A stretch of DNA of 64,000 bases, from NCBI GenBank assembly GCA_002863045.1, contig PKDH01000067.1, forward strand, positions 58,159 to 122,158, given 5' to 3'. Within the stretch, counting starts at the first letter, position 1, and each line of letters begins with the position of its first letter. Made by a program: the position numbers and the translations under genes. Below, piece by piece: positions 52,498 to 62,217 of the stretch. This DNA comes from Legionella sp. (GTDB lineage: Bacteria > Pseudomonadota > Gammaproteobacteria > Legionellales > Legionellaceae). Below the pieces are notes generated by a model. That model did no database searches. It worked only from the letters and a program-made list of their open reading frames with translations, and was not told where the DNA came from.

Positions 52498-53099
52498 AAC
52501 GTATAAGTAGTAAGATAAGGATTAAGTTCGTAGGGTAAGTCGTGGTGGGCAGTTACAACGATACTACCACCACTTCTAAGATGTGCTAATAAATAGTGTG
52601 TTAATAGGGCTATTGATGGTTTATCAAGCGCGGTAAAAGGCTCATCAAGCAACCACAGGGCAGTGGTTGATAATAGCGGACGCATAAGCGCGACTTTACG
52701 TTTTTGGCCTGCTGATAATACACCACAGCGGTGGTAAACTAAATGCCATAAATTAAATGCAACAAGTTTATCCTCTAAATTTTTAAGCGATGTGGTAGTT
52801 TTTAAATCAAATACGATACTTTCTTTTACTGTTAATGCGGCGCATAAGCCTGATTTATGACCAACATAGCAAACTTGTGCTTGATACCAATTGAGCTGAG
52901 GATGAATGGCTTTACCCTGCCAATAAATATCGCCTGATGCTGGTAATATTAATCCGGCGATTAACTTAAGAAGGGTTGTTTTGCCAGCACCATTCTTACC
53001 TTGAACATGCAAAAGTGTTCCTGCAGAAATACTTAGGTTAATTCCCTGAAAAAGGACTTTATCTTCATATTCAAAAGCAAGGCTTACAACATCTAGCAT
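52494..53099 (-). CDS. ccmA: Haem exporter ATP-binding protein CcmA
   Basis: ABC ATPase that releases haem-loaded CcmE from CcmCD. Walker A GKNGAGKTT near residues 35-43, the signature-like VLSAGQKRKVALMRPLL, and Walker B LWLLDEPFTALD are visible. At 201 residues it is the usual short form. First gene of ccmABCDEFGHI on the minus strand; the divergent gene is sohB. Confidence 0.95.
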   Translation of the reverse strand: MLDVVSLAFEYEDKVLFQGINLSISAGTLLHVQGKNGAGKTTLLKLIAGLILPASGDIYWQGKAIHPQLNWYQAQVCYVGHKSGLCAALTVKESIVFDLKTTTSLKNLEDKLVAFNLWHLVYHRCGVLSAGQKRKVALMRPLLSTTALWLLDEPFTALDKPSIALLTHYLLAHLRSGGSIVVTAHHDLPYELNPYLTTYTL

Positions 53100-53222
53100 A
53101 ATTTTTGCATATTCTTTAAAAAATCATGTGACTATAACGCATAGTAGCTGATTTAGCGACATCCAAATCCCTCTTGCGCGACGCATTATAGGCTGAGATA
53201 ATCTTATCTTTTGGGCGATTTT

Positions 53223-54182
53223 ATGGGTTTTCTTACACAATATGGTTTATTTCTCTTAAAAACACTGACATTGGTCATAGCTTTTTTAATAACGTTTGCA
53301 GGATTTATAGCGCTTTCTCGCAAACCTAGAAAACCTAAACTTGAAATTATATCGCTCAATAAACAATTTTTTGAGCTTAAAGCCAAACTTATTCATGAGT
53401 TAGGTGGTAAAAAACCGGCAAAATTTAAACCATCAAAGGAAAAAAAACCGCATCTTTTCGTCGTTGAATTTACAGGAGATATCAAAGCCTCACAGGTCGA
53501 ATCGCTGCGCGATACCATCAATGCCATACTGACTGTGGCGACAACACATGATGAAGTGGTCGTTAAACTTGAAAGTCCTGGCGGAATGGTCAGCGGTTAC
53601 GGCTTAGCTGCTGCTCAATTACAACGAATTCGGGATAAAAACATCCCTTTGACTGTATGCATCGACAAGGTTGCGGCAAGTGGTGGTTACTTGATGTCGT
53701 GTGTTGCAAACAGCATCATCGCTGCACCTTTTGCTATTGTTGGCTCCATTGGGGTGGTGGCACAGTTGCCTAACTTTCATCGCTGGCTTAAAAAAAATGA
53801 TATCGATGTTGAGCTTGTAACTTCAGGTGAATATAAGCGCACATTGACAATTCTAGGTGAAAATACCGAAAAAGGTCGTCAGAAATTTCAAGAAGATTTG
53901 GTTAAAATTCATCAAGCATTTCGCCAGTATATATTAAGTTATCGTGATAATCTTAATATCGAAGAAGTTGCCACAGGCGAACATTGGCTAGCGCTTGATG
54001 CCATTGGCTTAGGCTTGGTCGATAAACTACAAACCAGTGATGAATATTTAATGGCTAAAATGGATACACATTTTCTTTACCATTTAAGCAAGCCCACCAA
54101 ACCATCTTTGGTTGAAAAATTTACCAAATCGACTGCACAATTATTTATTGCTTTACAAGATTTTTTATCTCTTAAACAATGA
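53223..54182 (+). CDS. sohB: SohB-type inner-membrane protease (peptidase S49)
   Basis: Periplasmic-facing serine protease related to SppA. An N-terminal membrane anchor (about residues 8-30) precedes the S49 domain: SPGGMVSGYGLAAAQLQR, then DKVAASGGYLMSCVAN with the catalytic Ser, and the Lys in TSGEYKRTLTILGENT. The C-terminal part contains the YKRTLT...EKGRQKFQEDL stretch typical of the family. The start at the ATG 53223 (MGFLTQYG) is chosen over a TTG four codons upstream. Length 319. Confidence 0.92.
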   Translation: MGFLTQYGLFLLKTLTLVIAFLITFAGFIALSRKPRKPKLEIISLNKQFFELKAKLIHELGGKKPAKFKPSKEKKPHLFVVEFTGDIKASQVESLRDTINAILTVATTHDEVVVKLESPGGMVSGYGLAAAQLQRIRDKNIPLTVCIDKVAASGGYLMSCVANSIIAAPFAIVGSIGVVAQLPNFHRWLKKNDIDVELVTSGEYKRTLTILGENTEKGRQKFQEDLVKIHQAFRQYILSYRDNLNIEEVATGEHWLALDAIGLGLVDKLQTSDEYLMAKMDTHFLYHLSKPTKPSLVEKFTKSTAQLFIALQDFLSLKQ

Positions 54183-54221
54183 GTGGCTATACTTACATGA
54201 TAATAAGTTATGGAGGATGAT

Positions 54222-54518
54222 ATGAGCGATTCGAAATTTCCAAATTTGAAAGAAATTGGACAGTGGACGGAAAAATTTTTAGGCGATATCAAACAAAGTG
54301 TTGGGGAAATTATGGATGATTACAAAAGAAAATACCCCAATCAAACATCAACCACCGAATCTGAGCAGGCATCTGAACAATCAACGACTGCACCAGATAA
54401 TTCTAACCCTGTGCCTGATACTAACGCTGAAAAACTGGATACACATACTACAGAACATCCCATAGAGCCTGAAAAAATAAATAAAACCAAATCGTCTTCA
54501 GCATCCAAAAGTGAGTAA
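54222..54518 (+). CDS. Small protein with disordered acidic tail
   Basis: A well-placed GGAGG precedes the ATG at 54222 (MSDSKFPN). The first 40 residues are amphipathic (EIGQWTEKFLGDIKQSVGEI), while the remaining 58 are Ser/Thr/Glu/Pro/Asn-rich without order-promoting residues. No signal peptide or membrane segment. I do not recognise a family. It follows sohB by 39 bases and may be co-transcribed with it. Confidence 0.65.
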   Translation: MSDSKFPNLKEIGQWTEKFLGDIKQSVGEIMDDYKRKYPNQTSTTESEQASEQSTTAPDNSNPVPDTNAEKLDTHTTEHPIEPEKINKTKSSSASKSE

Positions 54519-54532
54519 TACGCTTTATTGAT

Positions 54533-55960
54533 TCAAGCATCTAAGTCTTTATCTGGACGCTCAAATCTATATTTGCGCATTTTCTCTACAAGCGTTGTGC
54601 GGCGTATGTTTAGATAATGCGCCGCATGCGCCACCACCCAGTTGGCTTGCTCTAAAGCTTGATGAATTAAAGCCAATTCAGTTTTAGCCATGTGTTCTTT
54701 TAAATTGATGGGTTGATAAACTGTTCTGGGTGATTGACTGGCTTGTTGTAGTAGAATATCGCGTTCGTTATCTATCACGCCTCGTTCAATTTTAGGACTA
54801 TGACCTTTGAAGCGCTCGGGTAAATCGTTCATATTGACCACACCATTAGGAAATAAAATACTTAAGCGCTCGACAAAATTGGCTAACTCCCTCACATTTC
54901 CTGGCCAGTGATATTGTGATAGCGCTTCAAGCGCATCAGGTAGTAAGCACATGCCTGGTTTATTTTCATGCTCAAGGCGAGCAATTAATGCATCTATTAA
55001 CAATGGCAAATCGTTTTTTCGTGCACGCAAAGGCGGTACATCAATAGGAAAAACGTTCAAGCGATAAAATAAATCTTCACGAAAATGACCATTTTTAATT
55101 GCATTTTCAAGATTTCGATGCGTCGCGGCGATGATACGAACATCGGCTTTAATGCTTTTATTGCTGCCAACTCGCTCAAAGCAGCGTTCTTGTAAAACAC
55201 GTAATAATTTAACCTGCATGGTCAGCGGCATATCCCCTATCTCATCTAAAAATAAGGTGCCTCCTTCAGCTAATTCAAAGCGCCCTTGACGTGTGGTAAT
55301 TGCACCTGTGAATGCGCCTTTTTCATGGCCAAATAATTCGCTTTCAAGCAGCTCTTTGGGTATGGCGCCACAATTAATGGGAATAAACGTTTTTTTGCAG
55401 CGTGGCGATAAGGCATGAATATTTCTAGCCACTACTTCCTTACCTGTGCCAGATTCACCTAAAATTAAAACACTTGCCTCGGTATCTGCTACCTGATGAA
55501 TAAGTTTTCTCACTTGCTTGATGGCATGACTCTCACCTACCAAATTTCGACACAAAGCGATAGAATATTTATCGCTAGTTTTCTGTTCACGCAACGCTTG
55601 ACATTGATAAAAAATTTCAATCATTTGTGTGTAGGTAAAGGGTAAACATAACACCGCAACCACACCAGATAACGCCTGATAAAATTCTTGCTCATCATGC
55701 TCACAGATAATAATAATGGGCGTATCTGGCGATAAAATTATGATTTCTTCAATTAAATCAATCGTTTCATCTTTATGTCTTTTTTGGCTACCAATCATGA
55801 CAATCGCCGTTTGCGCTAACACCAAAGATTGAGGATTTTGGTAGCTCGCACCCATGCTTTTTTTACCGAGAAAATCGATGATGGTCATAAGTTTATCGCG
55901 ACGCTTATCTTCATCATCAATGATGAAGATAATGTCTTTTTTAGAATTATCTTGACTCAT
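54533..55960 (-). CDS. fleQ: Sigma-54-dependent transcription activator, FleQ-like
   Basis: AAA+ enhancer-binding protein controlling flagellar and biofilm genes in relatives. An N-terminal receiver-like domain (about residues 8-120) is degenerate in the usual FleQ manner. The sigma-54 interaction domain has Walker A GESGTGKE, the GAFTGA loop ([10 protein letters not shown]), Walker [14 protein letters not shown] and the R-finger region; a Fis-type helix-turn-helix ([20 protein letters not shown]) closes it. Length 475 fits. No flagellar gene is in the window, so the target genes must lie elsewhere. Confidence 0.88.
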   Translation of the reverse strand: MSQDNSKKDIIFIIDDEDKRRDKLMTIIDFLGKKSMGASYQNPQSLVLAQTAIVMIGSQKRHKDETIDLIEEIIILSPDTPIIIICEHDEQEFYQALSGVVAVLCLPFTYTQMIEIFYQCQALREQKTSDKYSIALCRNLVGESHAIKQVRKLIHQVADTEASVLILGESGTGKEVVARNIHALSPRCKKTFIPINCGAIPKELLESELFGHEKGAFTGAITTRQGRFELAEGGTLFLDEIGDMPLTMQVKLLRVLQERCFERVGSNKSIKADVRIIAATHRNLENAIKNGHFREDLFYRLNVFPIDVPPLRARKNDLPLLIDALIARLEHENKPGMCLLPDALEALSQYHWPGNVRELANFVERLSILFPNGVVNMNDLPERFKGHSPKIERGVIDNERDILLQQASQSPRTVYQPINLKEHMAKTELALIHQALEQANWVVAHAAHYLNIRRTTLVEKMRKYRFERPDKDLDA

Positions 55961-55984
55961 TGAAGACCAAGATTGTAAGTATCA

Positions 55985-56575
55985 TTAACGAAAACACTCT
56001 ATTTGACGAAAAGCATGACATTCAAAACCAAAACATAATTTTTGATTTCCTATCGCTTTGGTCGCTGGCACATGCTTATCCAATTCATAATGACGAACTG
56101 AGCTAAATCCTAAACGACGACAAAATGAGTACGCCGCCTGACGTCCGCACTGTGTGCGACCATCTAAACACCAATCGACTCGAAAATGGTTATAACGAGG
56201 ATAATAAAAACGTTCACGGCGATAATGATAAGGCTTGGGTGGGTGATGCGAAAAAGAGCCACGACAACGAATCAGTTTAAAACCATCGCAGCGCCAACCT
56301 TGACAACGACGCGCTGGAGCCCCGATATAATGAGTAAGACCTACATTGTGCGCGATTTTAAATTTATCGGTTTTGTTATAACCCATTAATTGACAGTAAT
56401 GATCTGCGACCAACCTCCCGCATTGGCCTTCAAAAGTGCAATAATGTAATCGAGCGCCATGATACATCGGCTGCTCGAAATCACGATAAAATGCATCAGC
56501 GGGTGCACATATGCCTGCGCTTAAGCTTATTATCATACTAACCCAAACACCAATCAAACCAAACACATACCTCAT
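55985..56575 (-). CDS. Secreted protein with duplicated six-cysteine module
   Basis: A signal peptide (residues about 1-24, cleavage near SAG-IC or CAP-AD) leads a protein in which two similar units are joined by a His/Pro/Tyr-rich linker (about 105-130). Cysteines at 46, 52, 61, 91, 96, 104 in unit one match 136, 143, 152, 181, 186, 194 in unit two, with almost identical spacing and shared segments (QCGRLVADHYC vs QCGRQAAYSFC; GFKLIRC vs AFRQIEC). It is probably a disulfide-rich extracellular protein with two copies of a domain I cannot name. Confidence 0.75.
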   Translation of the reverse strand: MRYVFGLIGVWVSMIISLSAGICAPADAFYRDFEQPMYHGARLHYCTFEGQCGRLVADHYCQLMGYNKTDKFKIAHNVGLTHYIGAPARRCQGWRCDGFKLIRCRGSFSHHPPKPYHYRRERFYYPRYNHFRVDWCLDGRTQCGRQAAYSFCRRLGFSSVRHYELDKHVPATKAIGNQKLCFGFECHAFRQIECFR

Positions 56576-56595
56576 AACATATCCTTTTTAGTCCA

Positions 56596-59500
56596 TCAAA
56601 AAATTAAGGTAACGCGAGATTCACCAAGTAATTGCCCAAGCTTAGCTAATAACTCATCACTTATTAAAACACGCCATTTTTGACCACACACTAAGCGAGC
56701 GCTAACATGCTCATTTTGATACACAATATGTAATGCACATGCTCCTCGATGTTGCGCTAATAGCGCTTTTAACGGCTCAATGGTAGTGTTTTGAGTATGG
56801 TCAAGTGTAAGCTCGAGATATTTAGCAAACTGATTACGCGCTTCATTCATATCATAAAGGTTAGTTGGTGACATTTTAATACCACCGCTAAAATCATCTT
56901 GCGTACACTCCCCTTCTATAACAACAAGTTTGCCTGATTCAGGAATCATGGCAAACGTTGCCATCACTTCTTCAAAAAAAACTGCATCAAGTCGACCTGT
57001 TTCATCTTCTATGGTTAAAATAAAAAGTTTTTTACCACGCTTGGTCATCACTTTTCTAAGCGAGGAGATAAGCCCGCACACACGCACTTTCGCATTTGAA
57101 TGCAAATTAATCTGGCCAATAGGTGTAATAAGGTGACCTAATTCTTTTAAATAATCGCTACTCGGATGGCCCGTCAAATACAGACCTAATGTTTCTTTTT
57201 CTAGTTTTAAACGTTCTAATTGACTCCAAGCTTGAACTTTTTGGTAAGGTATTGTTTGAGCTTCACTATGGTCACAGTGACTAAATAAATCGATTTGACC
57301 GCTTTGCTGATTTTTTTGCATCATTTCAGCCATTTTCATTGCTTTTTCTAATGAATGCATAAGCACAGCCCGCTCTACCTGCCACTCATCCATTGCGCCA
57401 CTTTTAATCAAAGCTTCTAATACGCGCTTGTTAACTTTACGTAAATCTAGACGCTCGCAAAAATCAAACAAATGCACAAAAGCATGAGTTTTTCTGGCAT
57501 TAATCATATGGGTGATGGCTGCCTCTCCTACACCTTTAATAGCCCCTAAACCATAGCGAATGGTTTTGGCATCTTTTACAGTGAAATAAAAATTTGACTG
57601 GTTAACAGAGGGTGGCTGTACACTTAATTGCATTCGACGGCTTTCCTCAATGAAAATAACTGTCTTATCTGTATTATCCATATCAGAAGACATTACCGCG
57701 GCCATAAAAGCGGCTGGAAAATGGGCTTTTAACCAAGCAGTTTGGTAAGCCACCAGTGCATAAGCAGCAGAATGTGATTTATTAAAACCATATCCAGCAA
57801 ATTTTTCCATTAAATCAAAAATATAAGTTGCTACCGCTTTATCTACTTGGCGACTCAAAGCGCCTTGAATAAAAAACTCACGTTGTTTGGCCATCTCTTC
57901 AGGCTTTTTCTTACCCATGGCACGCCTTAGTAAATCAGCTGCACCGAGCGTATAATTTGCCAAAACTTGAGCAATTTGCATGACCTGCTCCTGGTATAAA
58001 ATAACACCATAGGTAGGTTTTAAAATAGGTTCTAAATCTGGATGTGGGTAAGCGACATCAGCGCGGCCATGTTTGCGGTCTATAAAGTCATCAACCATAC
58101 CTGATTGCAGGGGACCTGGTCGAAATAAGGCAACCAAGGCAATGATATCTTCAAAACAATCAGGTTGCAGACGATTGATTAGCTCTTTCATGCCACGTGA
58201 TTCAAGCTGGAAAACGGCTGTGGTTTGACAATCTTTAAGCAGCTTAAAAGTCTTTACGTCATCAAGAGGAATACGGGTAATATCAACTTGAGTTTGTTGG
58301 GTGGCCTGAATATTTTTAAGGGCTTTGTCGATAATGGTTAATGTTCTTAATCCAAGAAAGTCGAACTTCACCAAACCAACCGCCTCAACGTCGTCTTTAT
58401 CAAATTGACTGACAATTTGAGCAGAATTCTCCTCGCAATAAATGGCGGTAAAATTAGTCAGATGGGTCGGCGCTATGACCACGCCCCCGGCATGTTTTCC
58501 AGCATTACGCGTGACCCCCTCAAGTTTGAGCGCAAGGTTAATTAATTCAGCGACATCTTCTTCTTGGTCATATAAACGCTTTAACTCTTCTTCAACTTGC
58601 AACGCTTTTGTCAATGTCATGCCGATTTCAAATGGCACAAGCTTGGCAATTTTATCTACGAACCCATAAGGATGGCCTAATACTCGCCCAACATCACGAA
58701 TCACCGCTTTCGCTGCCATGGTGCCAAATGTAATAATTTGCGACACACTTTGTCGGCCATATTTTTGCGCCACATAATCTATCACTTTATCACGACCTTC
58801 CATACAAAAATCGATGTCAAAGTCAGGCATAGAAACCCGTTCGGGGTTTAAAAAGCGTTCAAATAATAAATCATATGCAAGCGGGTCTAAATCCGTAATA
58901 CCCAGTGCATAGGCCACCAAAGACCCTGCCCCAGACCCACGTCCAGGCCCTACTGGGATGCCGTTTGTTTTAGCCCATTGAATAAAATCAGCTACAATTA
59001 AAAAATAGCCTGGAAAACCCATATTATTTATAACATTAAGCTCGGTTTTAAGGCGATCTTCATAATTTTGACGCACAACAGGCGGTAAAGATTGTTGTTC
59101 TGAAAATACACACAAACGTTTGCTTAATCCTTGATAGGCTAAATCTGCTAAGTAAGCTTGTTCGCTTTTTTGATTGGGTATAGGAAAAGCTGGCAAATAA
59201 GTCGAGGTTAAATTAAGTTCTACAGTACACCGTTTGCTGATGTTAACGGTGTTGGCCAATGCTTCGGGTAAATCTTCAAATAATAGCTGCATTTCATGGG
59301 CAGAACGCAAGTATTGCTCACAGGTATAATTGCGTGTCCTTTTGGGATCGGCCAGCGTTAGGCCTTGATGAATACAAACCCGGGCCTCATGTGCTTCAAA
59401 ATCAGCTTTATCTAAAAAACGCACATCGTTTGTCGCAACTAAAGGTAAATTATACTGGTTAGCAATATCTATAATAGCCTGGTTAAGTTGTGCTTCAAAA

Positions 59501-60024
59501 CCGCGGCCAACACGCTGTACTTCTAAATAAAAGCGCTGCGGATAAAGTGATGCTAACTCTAAAGCATGTTCTTGTGCTTTATCACGATGACCAGCCAAAA
59601 TAGCATGGCTTACTGCGCCCTCATGACCGCCTGATAAAGCAAGCAAACCTTCATTATATTGCTTAAGCCATTCATAGCGAATACGCGGCTGACCTTGATA
59701 TTGACCTTCTTGATAAGCTTTAGAAATCAAGCAAGTAAGATGACGATACCCTAGCGCATTTTGTGCCAATAAAACCAAAGAATAATATACATGAGGTTTA
59801 TCTGGATACGCGTATAAGATATCGGTGCCTAAAATAGGTTTAATTCCAGCTTGTATTGCTGATTTATAAAGCTTGACCGCCGCGAATAAATTACAAAAAT
59901 CAGTAATTGCCACTGCATTCATATGGCGCTGACGAATATGCTGGGCAAGTGGTTTTATACGCACTAGACCATCTATGATGGAATAATCACTGTGTAACCT
60001 AAGATGGGCGAACTTAGCCGACAT
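56596..60024 (-). CDS. dnaE: DNA polymerase III alpha subunit
   Basis: Replicative polymerase of 1142 residues. PHP domain begins LRLHSDYSIIDGLVRI; the polymerase core has GPGRGSGAGSLVAYALGITD and PDFDIDFCMEGRD (catalytic acidic residues), then KFDFLGLRTLTII and the fingers (LYQEQVMQIAQVLANYTLG). A C-terminal OB-fold and tau-binding region follow. Length close to E. coli DnaE (1160). Transcribed alone in this window; no lpxB-rnhB neighbours. Confidence 0.96.
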   Translation of the reverse strand: MSAKFAHLRLHSDYSIIDGLVRIKPLAQHIRQRHMNAVAITDFCNLFAAVKLYKSAIQAGIKPILGTDILYAYPDKPHVYYSLVLLAQNALGYRHLTCLISKAYQEGQYQGQPRIRYEWLKQYNEGLLALSGGHEGAVSHAILAGHRDKAQEHALELASLYPQRFYLEVQRVGRGFEAQLNQAIIDIANQYNLPLVATNDVRFLDKADFEAHEARVCIHQGLTLADPKRTRNYTCEQYLRSAHEMQLLFEDLPEALANTVNISKRCTVELNLTSTYLPAFPIPNQKSEQAYLADLAYQGLSKRLCVFSEQQSLPPVVRQNYEDRLKTELNVINNMGFPGYFLIVADFIQWAKTNGIPVGPGRGSGAGSLVAYALGITDLDPLAYDLLFERFLNPERVSMPDFDIDFCMEGRDKVIDYVAQKYGRQSVSQIITFGTMAAKAVIRDVGRVLGHPYGFVDKIAKLVPFEIGMTLTKALQVEEELKRLYDQEEDVAELINLALKLEGVTRNAGKHAGGVVIAPTHLTNFTAIYCEENSAQIVSQFDKDDVEAVGLVKFDFLGLRTLTIIDKALKNIQATQQTQVDITRIPLDDVKTFKLLKDCQTTAVFQLESRGMKELINRLQPDCFEDIIALVALFRPGPLQSGMVDDFIDRKHGRADVAYPHPDLEPILKPTYGVILYQEQVMQIAQVLANYTLGAADLLRRAMGKKKPEEMAKQREFFIQGALSRQVDKAVATYIFDLMEKFAGYGFNKSHSAAYALVAYQTAWLKAHFPAAFMAAVMSSDMDNTDKTVIFIEESRRMQLSVQPPSVNQSNFYFTVKDAKTIRYGLGAIKGVGEAAITHMINARKTHAFVHLFDFCERLDLRKVNKRVLEALIKSGAMDEWQVERAVLMHSLEKAMKMAEMMQKNQQSGQIDLFSHCDHSEAQTIPYQKVQAWSQLERLKLEKETLGLYLTGHPSSDYLKELGHLITPIGQINLHSNAKVRVCGLISSLRKVMTKRGKKLFILTIEDETGRLDAVFFEEVMATFAMIPESGKLVVIEGECTQDDFSGGIKMSPTNLYDMNEARNQFAKYLELTLDHTQNTTIEPLKALLAQHRGACALHIVYQNEHVSARLVCGQKWRVLISDELLAKLGQLLGESRVTLIF

Positions 60025-60202
60025 AACCTAATCGCTTGTAAAGAATGTTTAAACTCTACCTAACTCATAGAATTTCAGCAAGAATTTAATCATCAACCAG
60101 ATAGGCTTAAAAACTTAAATCCATTTTTTTGGTTTGTTTTTCTTAACTTTCTCTACTAAATTAATAACTTAGACACCCTCCTCATTGCCATAAGGAATAC
60201 TC

Positions 60203-61057
60203 ATGCGCTCATTTTTGATTGCTGTGTTTAGTTTTGTGTCTTTTTTGTCTTTTGGACAAACTCGTGAAATTGCAATTACCATTGATGACTTACCTTTTGT
60301 TGCCTCTAAAATGGATACACCTGGTAACCAGCAACGGGCGATTGAACGCTTTGACCGTTTAGTACAATTTTTAGTTGATAATCAAGTACCTGCCACAGGC
60401 TTTATCATTGCAGGTGCTATCGGTAAAGGGCAATGGGCTTTCTTAGAAAAATTTAAAGCAGCTGGCTTTAATTTAGGTAGCCATACCTACTCACACTACA
60501 ATTTAAATACGATGAATGTTGATAAATATCTTGCTGATGTTGCTCGTGCTGATAAAGTTTTGTCTGCTATTATGACCACACCTAAATACTTTCGTTATCC
60601 TTATCTAGCCGAAGGCAAACATGAAAAAAAAGCAAAAGTTGTGCAATTTTTGCAAGATAATCATTATGTAGTTGCGCCGGTAACCATTGATAGCAAGGAT
60701 TTTCAATTCAATGAACAATTGTATCGCACTCCTTATCGTCAACGTGAAAAATACATTCATACGTTAAAGCCACGCTATTTAAATTATATTTGGCAGCAAA
60801 CTTTAAGAGCTGAAAAAAACAGTGCTAATAAGCCAGTTAAACAAATTTTGTTATTACATGCTAATTTGCTCAACAGTTATTTACTAGGAGATATCATTAA
60901 GTTATATCAAAAAAATGGCTATCGATTCATAACGCTTGATGAAGCTCTAGCCAATCCTGCTCCAGCGCTCAATGAAACGCTCTCGTATCATCAGCAAAGT
61001 GACAATTTTAATAATTTTTCTTTCTTTACACACTATATTGATGTGTCAAAAAGTTAA
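60203..61057 (+). CDS. Secreted polysaccharide deacetylase (NodB-like)
   Basis: A short signal peptide (hydrophobic FLIAVFSFVSFLSFG, cleavage near residue 18) is followed by a NodB/CE4 domain. Metal and catalytic motifs: ITIDDLPFV (Asp-Asp), LGSHTYSHYNLNTM (H-x3-H), FRYPYLAEG and a late IKLYQKNGYRFI. Substrate may be a surface or host polysaccharide. Ends 51 bases before a convergent small gene. TAAGGAA stands before the ATG. Confidence 0.87.
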   Translation: MRSFLIAVFSFVSFLSFGQTREIAITIDDLPFVASKMDTPGNQQRAIERFDRLVQFLVDNQVPATGFIIAGAIGKGQWAFLEKFKAAGFNLGSHTYSHYNLNTMNVDKYLADVARADKVLSAIMTTPKYFRYPYLAEGKHEKKAKVVQFLQDNHYVVAPVTIDSKDFQFNEQLYRTPYRQREKYIHTLKPRYLNYIWQQTLRAEKNSANKPVKQILLLHANLLNSYLLGDIIKLYQKNGYRFITLDEALANPAPALNETLSYHQQSDNFNNFSFFTHYIDVSKS

Positions 61058-61070
61058 TTTTTGTAACTTC

Positions 61071-61105
61071 TGGCTTTGTTTAAATTTGAGTAAATTTGGA
61101 TAAAG
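61071..61105. terminator. Possible terminator between convergent genes
   Basis: GGCTTTGTTTAAATTT and AAATTTGGATAAAGCC form an imperfect stem (two six-base arms around an internal mismatch) followed by TTATTTTTCTTC. It lies between the deacetylase stop and the stop of the small leftward gene. Confidence 0.4.
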
Positions 61106-61107
61106 CC

Positions 61108-61359
61108 TTATTTTTCTTCTTGCATTTTATTAAACTCAGTCCATTCAAAGTCTATATAATCCTCGACAAGTTTCTTAATCTGAACTTCAGCTTCTTGTAT
61201 AGTGGATGATTCGGTATGAAATTTTTTAATAGCAGATGAAGCATTGGCATGGTTGGCGAGCCCGGCTATCACACCATCGGCCTTGTACAATCCTAAATCT
61301 TTTTTTAAGGTATGAATATTATATTGCACTTTAAACCCGCGATAGATGTAATCGTTCAT
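61108..61359 (-). CDS. Small conserved-looking protein of unknown function
   Basis: An 83-residue, charged protein without signal peptide or membrane segment; it begins MNDYIYRGFKVQYNIHTLKK and has a helical charged C-terminus ending NKMQEEK. The start at 61359 is spaced six bases from AAGG; an ATG two codons upstream overlaps that site. Family not recognised, although the YRGFKVQY opening looks like a small single-domain protein. Confidence 0.65.
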   Translation of the reverse strand: MNDYIYRGFKVQYNIHTLKKDLGLYKADGVIAGLANHANASSAIKKFHTESSTIQEAEVQIKKLVEDYIDFEWTEFNKMQEEK

Positions 61360-61400
61360 TTTCATCCTTATTTAAGTTAGAAAATTTTTTCTCACACGCG

Positions 61401-61429
61401 TAATGGGTAAGTCAAAAACCTACCCATTA
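61401..61429. repeat. Nine-base inverted repeat 3' of a membrane gene
   Basis: TAATGGGTA and TACCCATTA pair around an 11-base loop. It lies just after the stop of the 204-residue membrane protein. No T-run follows on the relevant strand, so it is not a typical terminator; it might stabilise the message or bind a regulator. Confidence 0.4.
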
Positions 61430-61438
61430 AGATTTACA

Positions 61439-62053
61439 TTAATCCATTTGATGACAAGTCATTGCCCAGCAAGCACCTATGCAACACATAATAGCGCCAA
61501 TCATAAAACTTAAAAACATCATAAAAACGCTCCAAGCCATGGCATGTGCCACCGTAGTAGAACTATTTTTTTGCGTAGCTTGAGCGATATTTGTTGACGC
61601 TGTTTGATTTGTTTCAATTGTAACTTGATATCCTTTCATTGGCGCACGAACAGTGTCATAACCCATAAATTGACCATAAGACATCACATAACTACTCAGT
61701 TGTGCAGCCATGATAACCATGAATATCAATGAAACAGTCCAGGTAGTAAAGCCATATACGATACCTAAATTTCGTTTAGGACAATAAAGACGGCCTAGAT
61801 ACCCAGCAGCATATCCTGCAGCAAGCATTGCCACGATAATGCCAATAAGAAAAGCAATGTATCCACCCCATGCTAGAACATTGGCATTCGTATCTGTTTG
61901 AGTAAATACTGTTAAGCCAATGGCCACACTAAAAAGATTGAGTAGAAAAGATAAACCAAGCCCGGTAAAAGCGCCAATGAAAATGGCACTCCAAGAAATG
62001 CGTTTTAACGGATTTAAATTAGGGGAATTTATAACTTGAGTATCATTGATCAT
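61439..62053 (-). CDS. Integral membrane protein of unknown function
   Basis: A 204-residue protein with four hydrophobic segments (about residues 18-45, 57-92 interrupted, 99-124 and 168-198). Gly/Ala-rich first segments (SAIFIGAFTGLGLSF, MLAAGYAAGYLGRLYC) and a Thr/Asn/Gln-rich loop at 140-167. It is similar in layout to small envelope-stress membrane proteins. The neighbours are other small membrane proteins on the same strand. Function unknown. Confidence 0.72.
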   Translation of the reverse strand: MINDTQVINSPNLNPLKRISWSAIFIGAFTGLGLSFLLNLFSVAIGLTVFTQTDTNANVLAWGGYIAFLIGIIVAMLAAGYAAGYLGRLYCPKRNLGIVYGFTTWTVSLIFMVIMAAQLSSYVMSYGQFMGYDTVRAPMKGYQVTIETNQTASTNIAQATQKNSSTTVAHAMAWSVFMMFLSFMIGAIMCCIGACWAMTCHQMD

Positions 62054-62094
62054 TGTGAATTATCCTTAATATTTAATGATTTTTTAAAATAAAT

Positions 62095-62178
62095 TTAAAA
62101 AAGATGGGAAACCAACCAAATAAGTGCCAATACACCAAATGGAACTCCCAATAACCATGCCATAATGTACTTGAACAT
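62095..62178 (-). CDS. 27-residue single-span membrane peptide
   Basis: GGAGAAAAT precedes an ATG that opens a 27-codon frame: a short Lys-containing head (MFKYIMAW) and one hydrophobic span ending WLVSHLF. It lies in the gap between the 204-residue membrane gene and the YqjK-like gene, all on the same strand. The strong ribosome binding site and membrane-peptide composition support a real gene, but no homology can be claimed. Confidence 0.55.
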   Translation of the reverse strand: MFKYIMAWLLGVPFGVLALIWLVSHLF

Positions 62179-62217
62179 ATTTTCTCCTTTATTTAAACCT
62201 TCAGTTAAATTTAATCA

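Noticed and set aside
61401..61429. The nine-base inverted repeat as a Rho-independent terminator
   Set aside because: There is no T-run on the strand where a transcript would need one.
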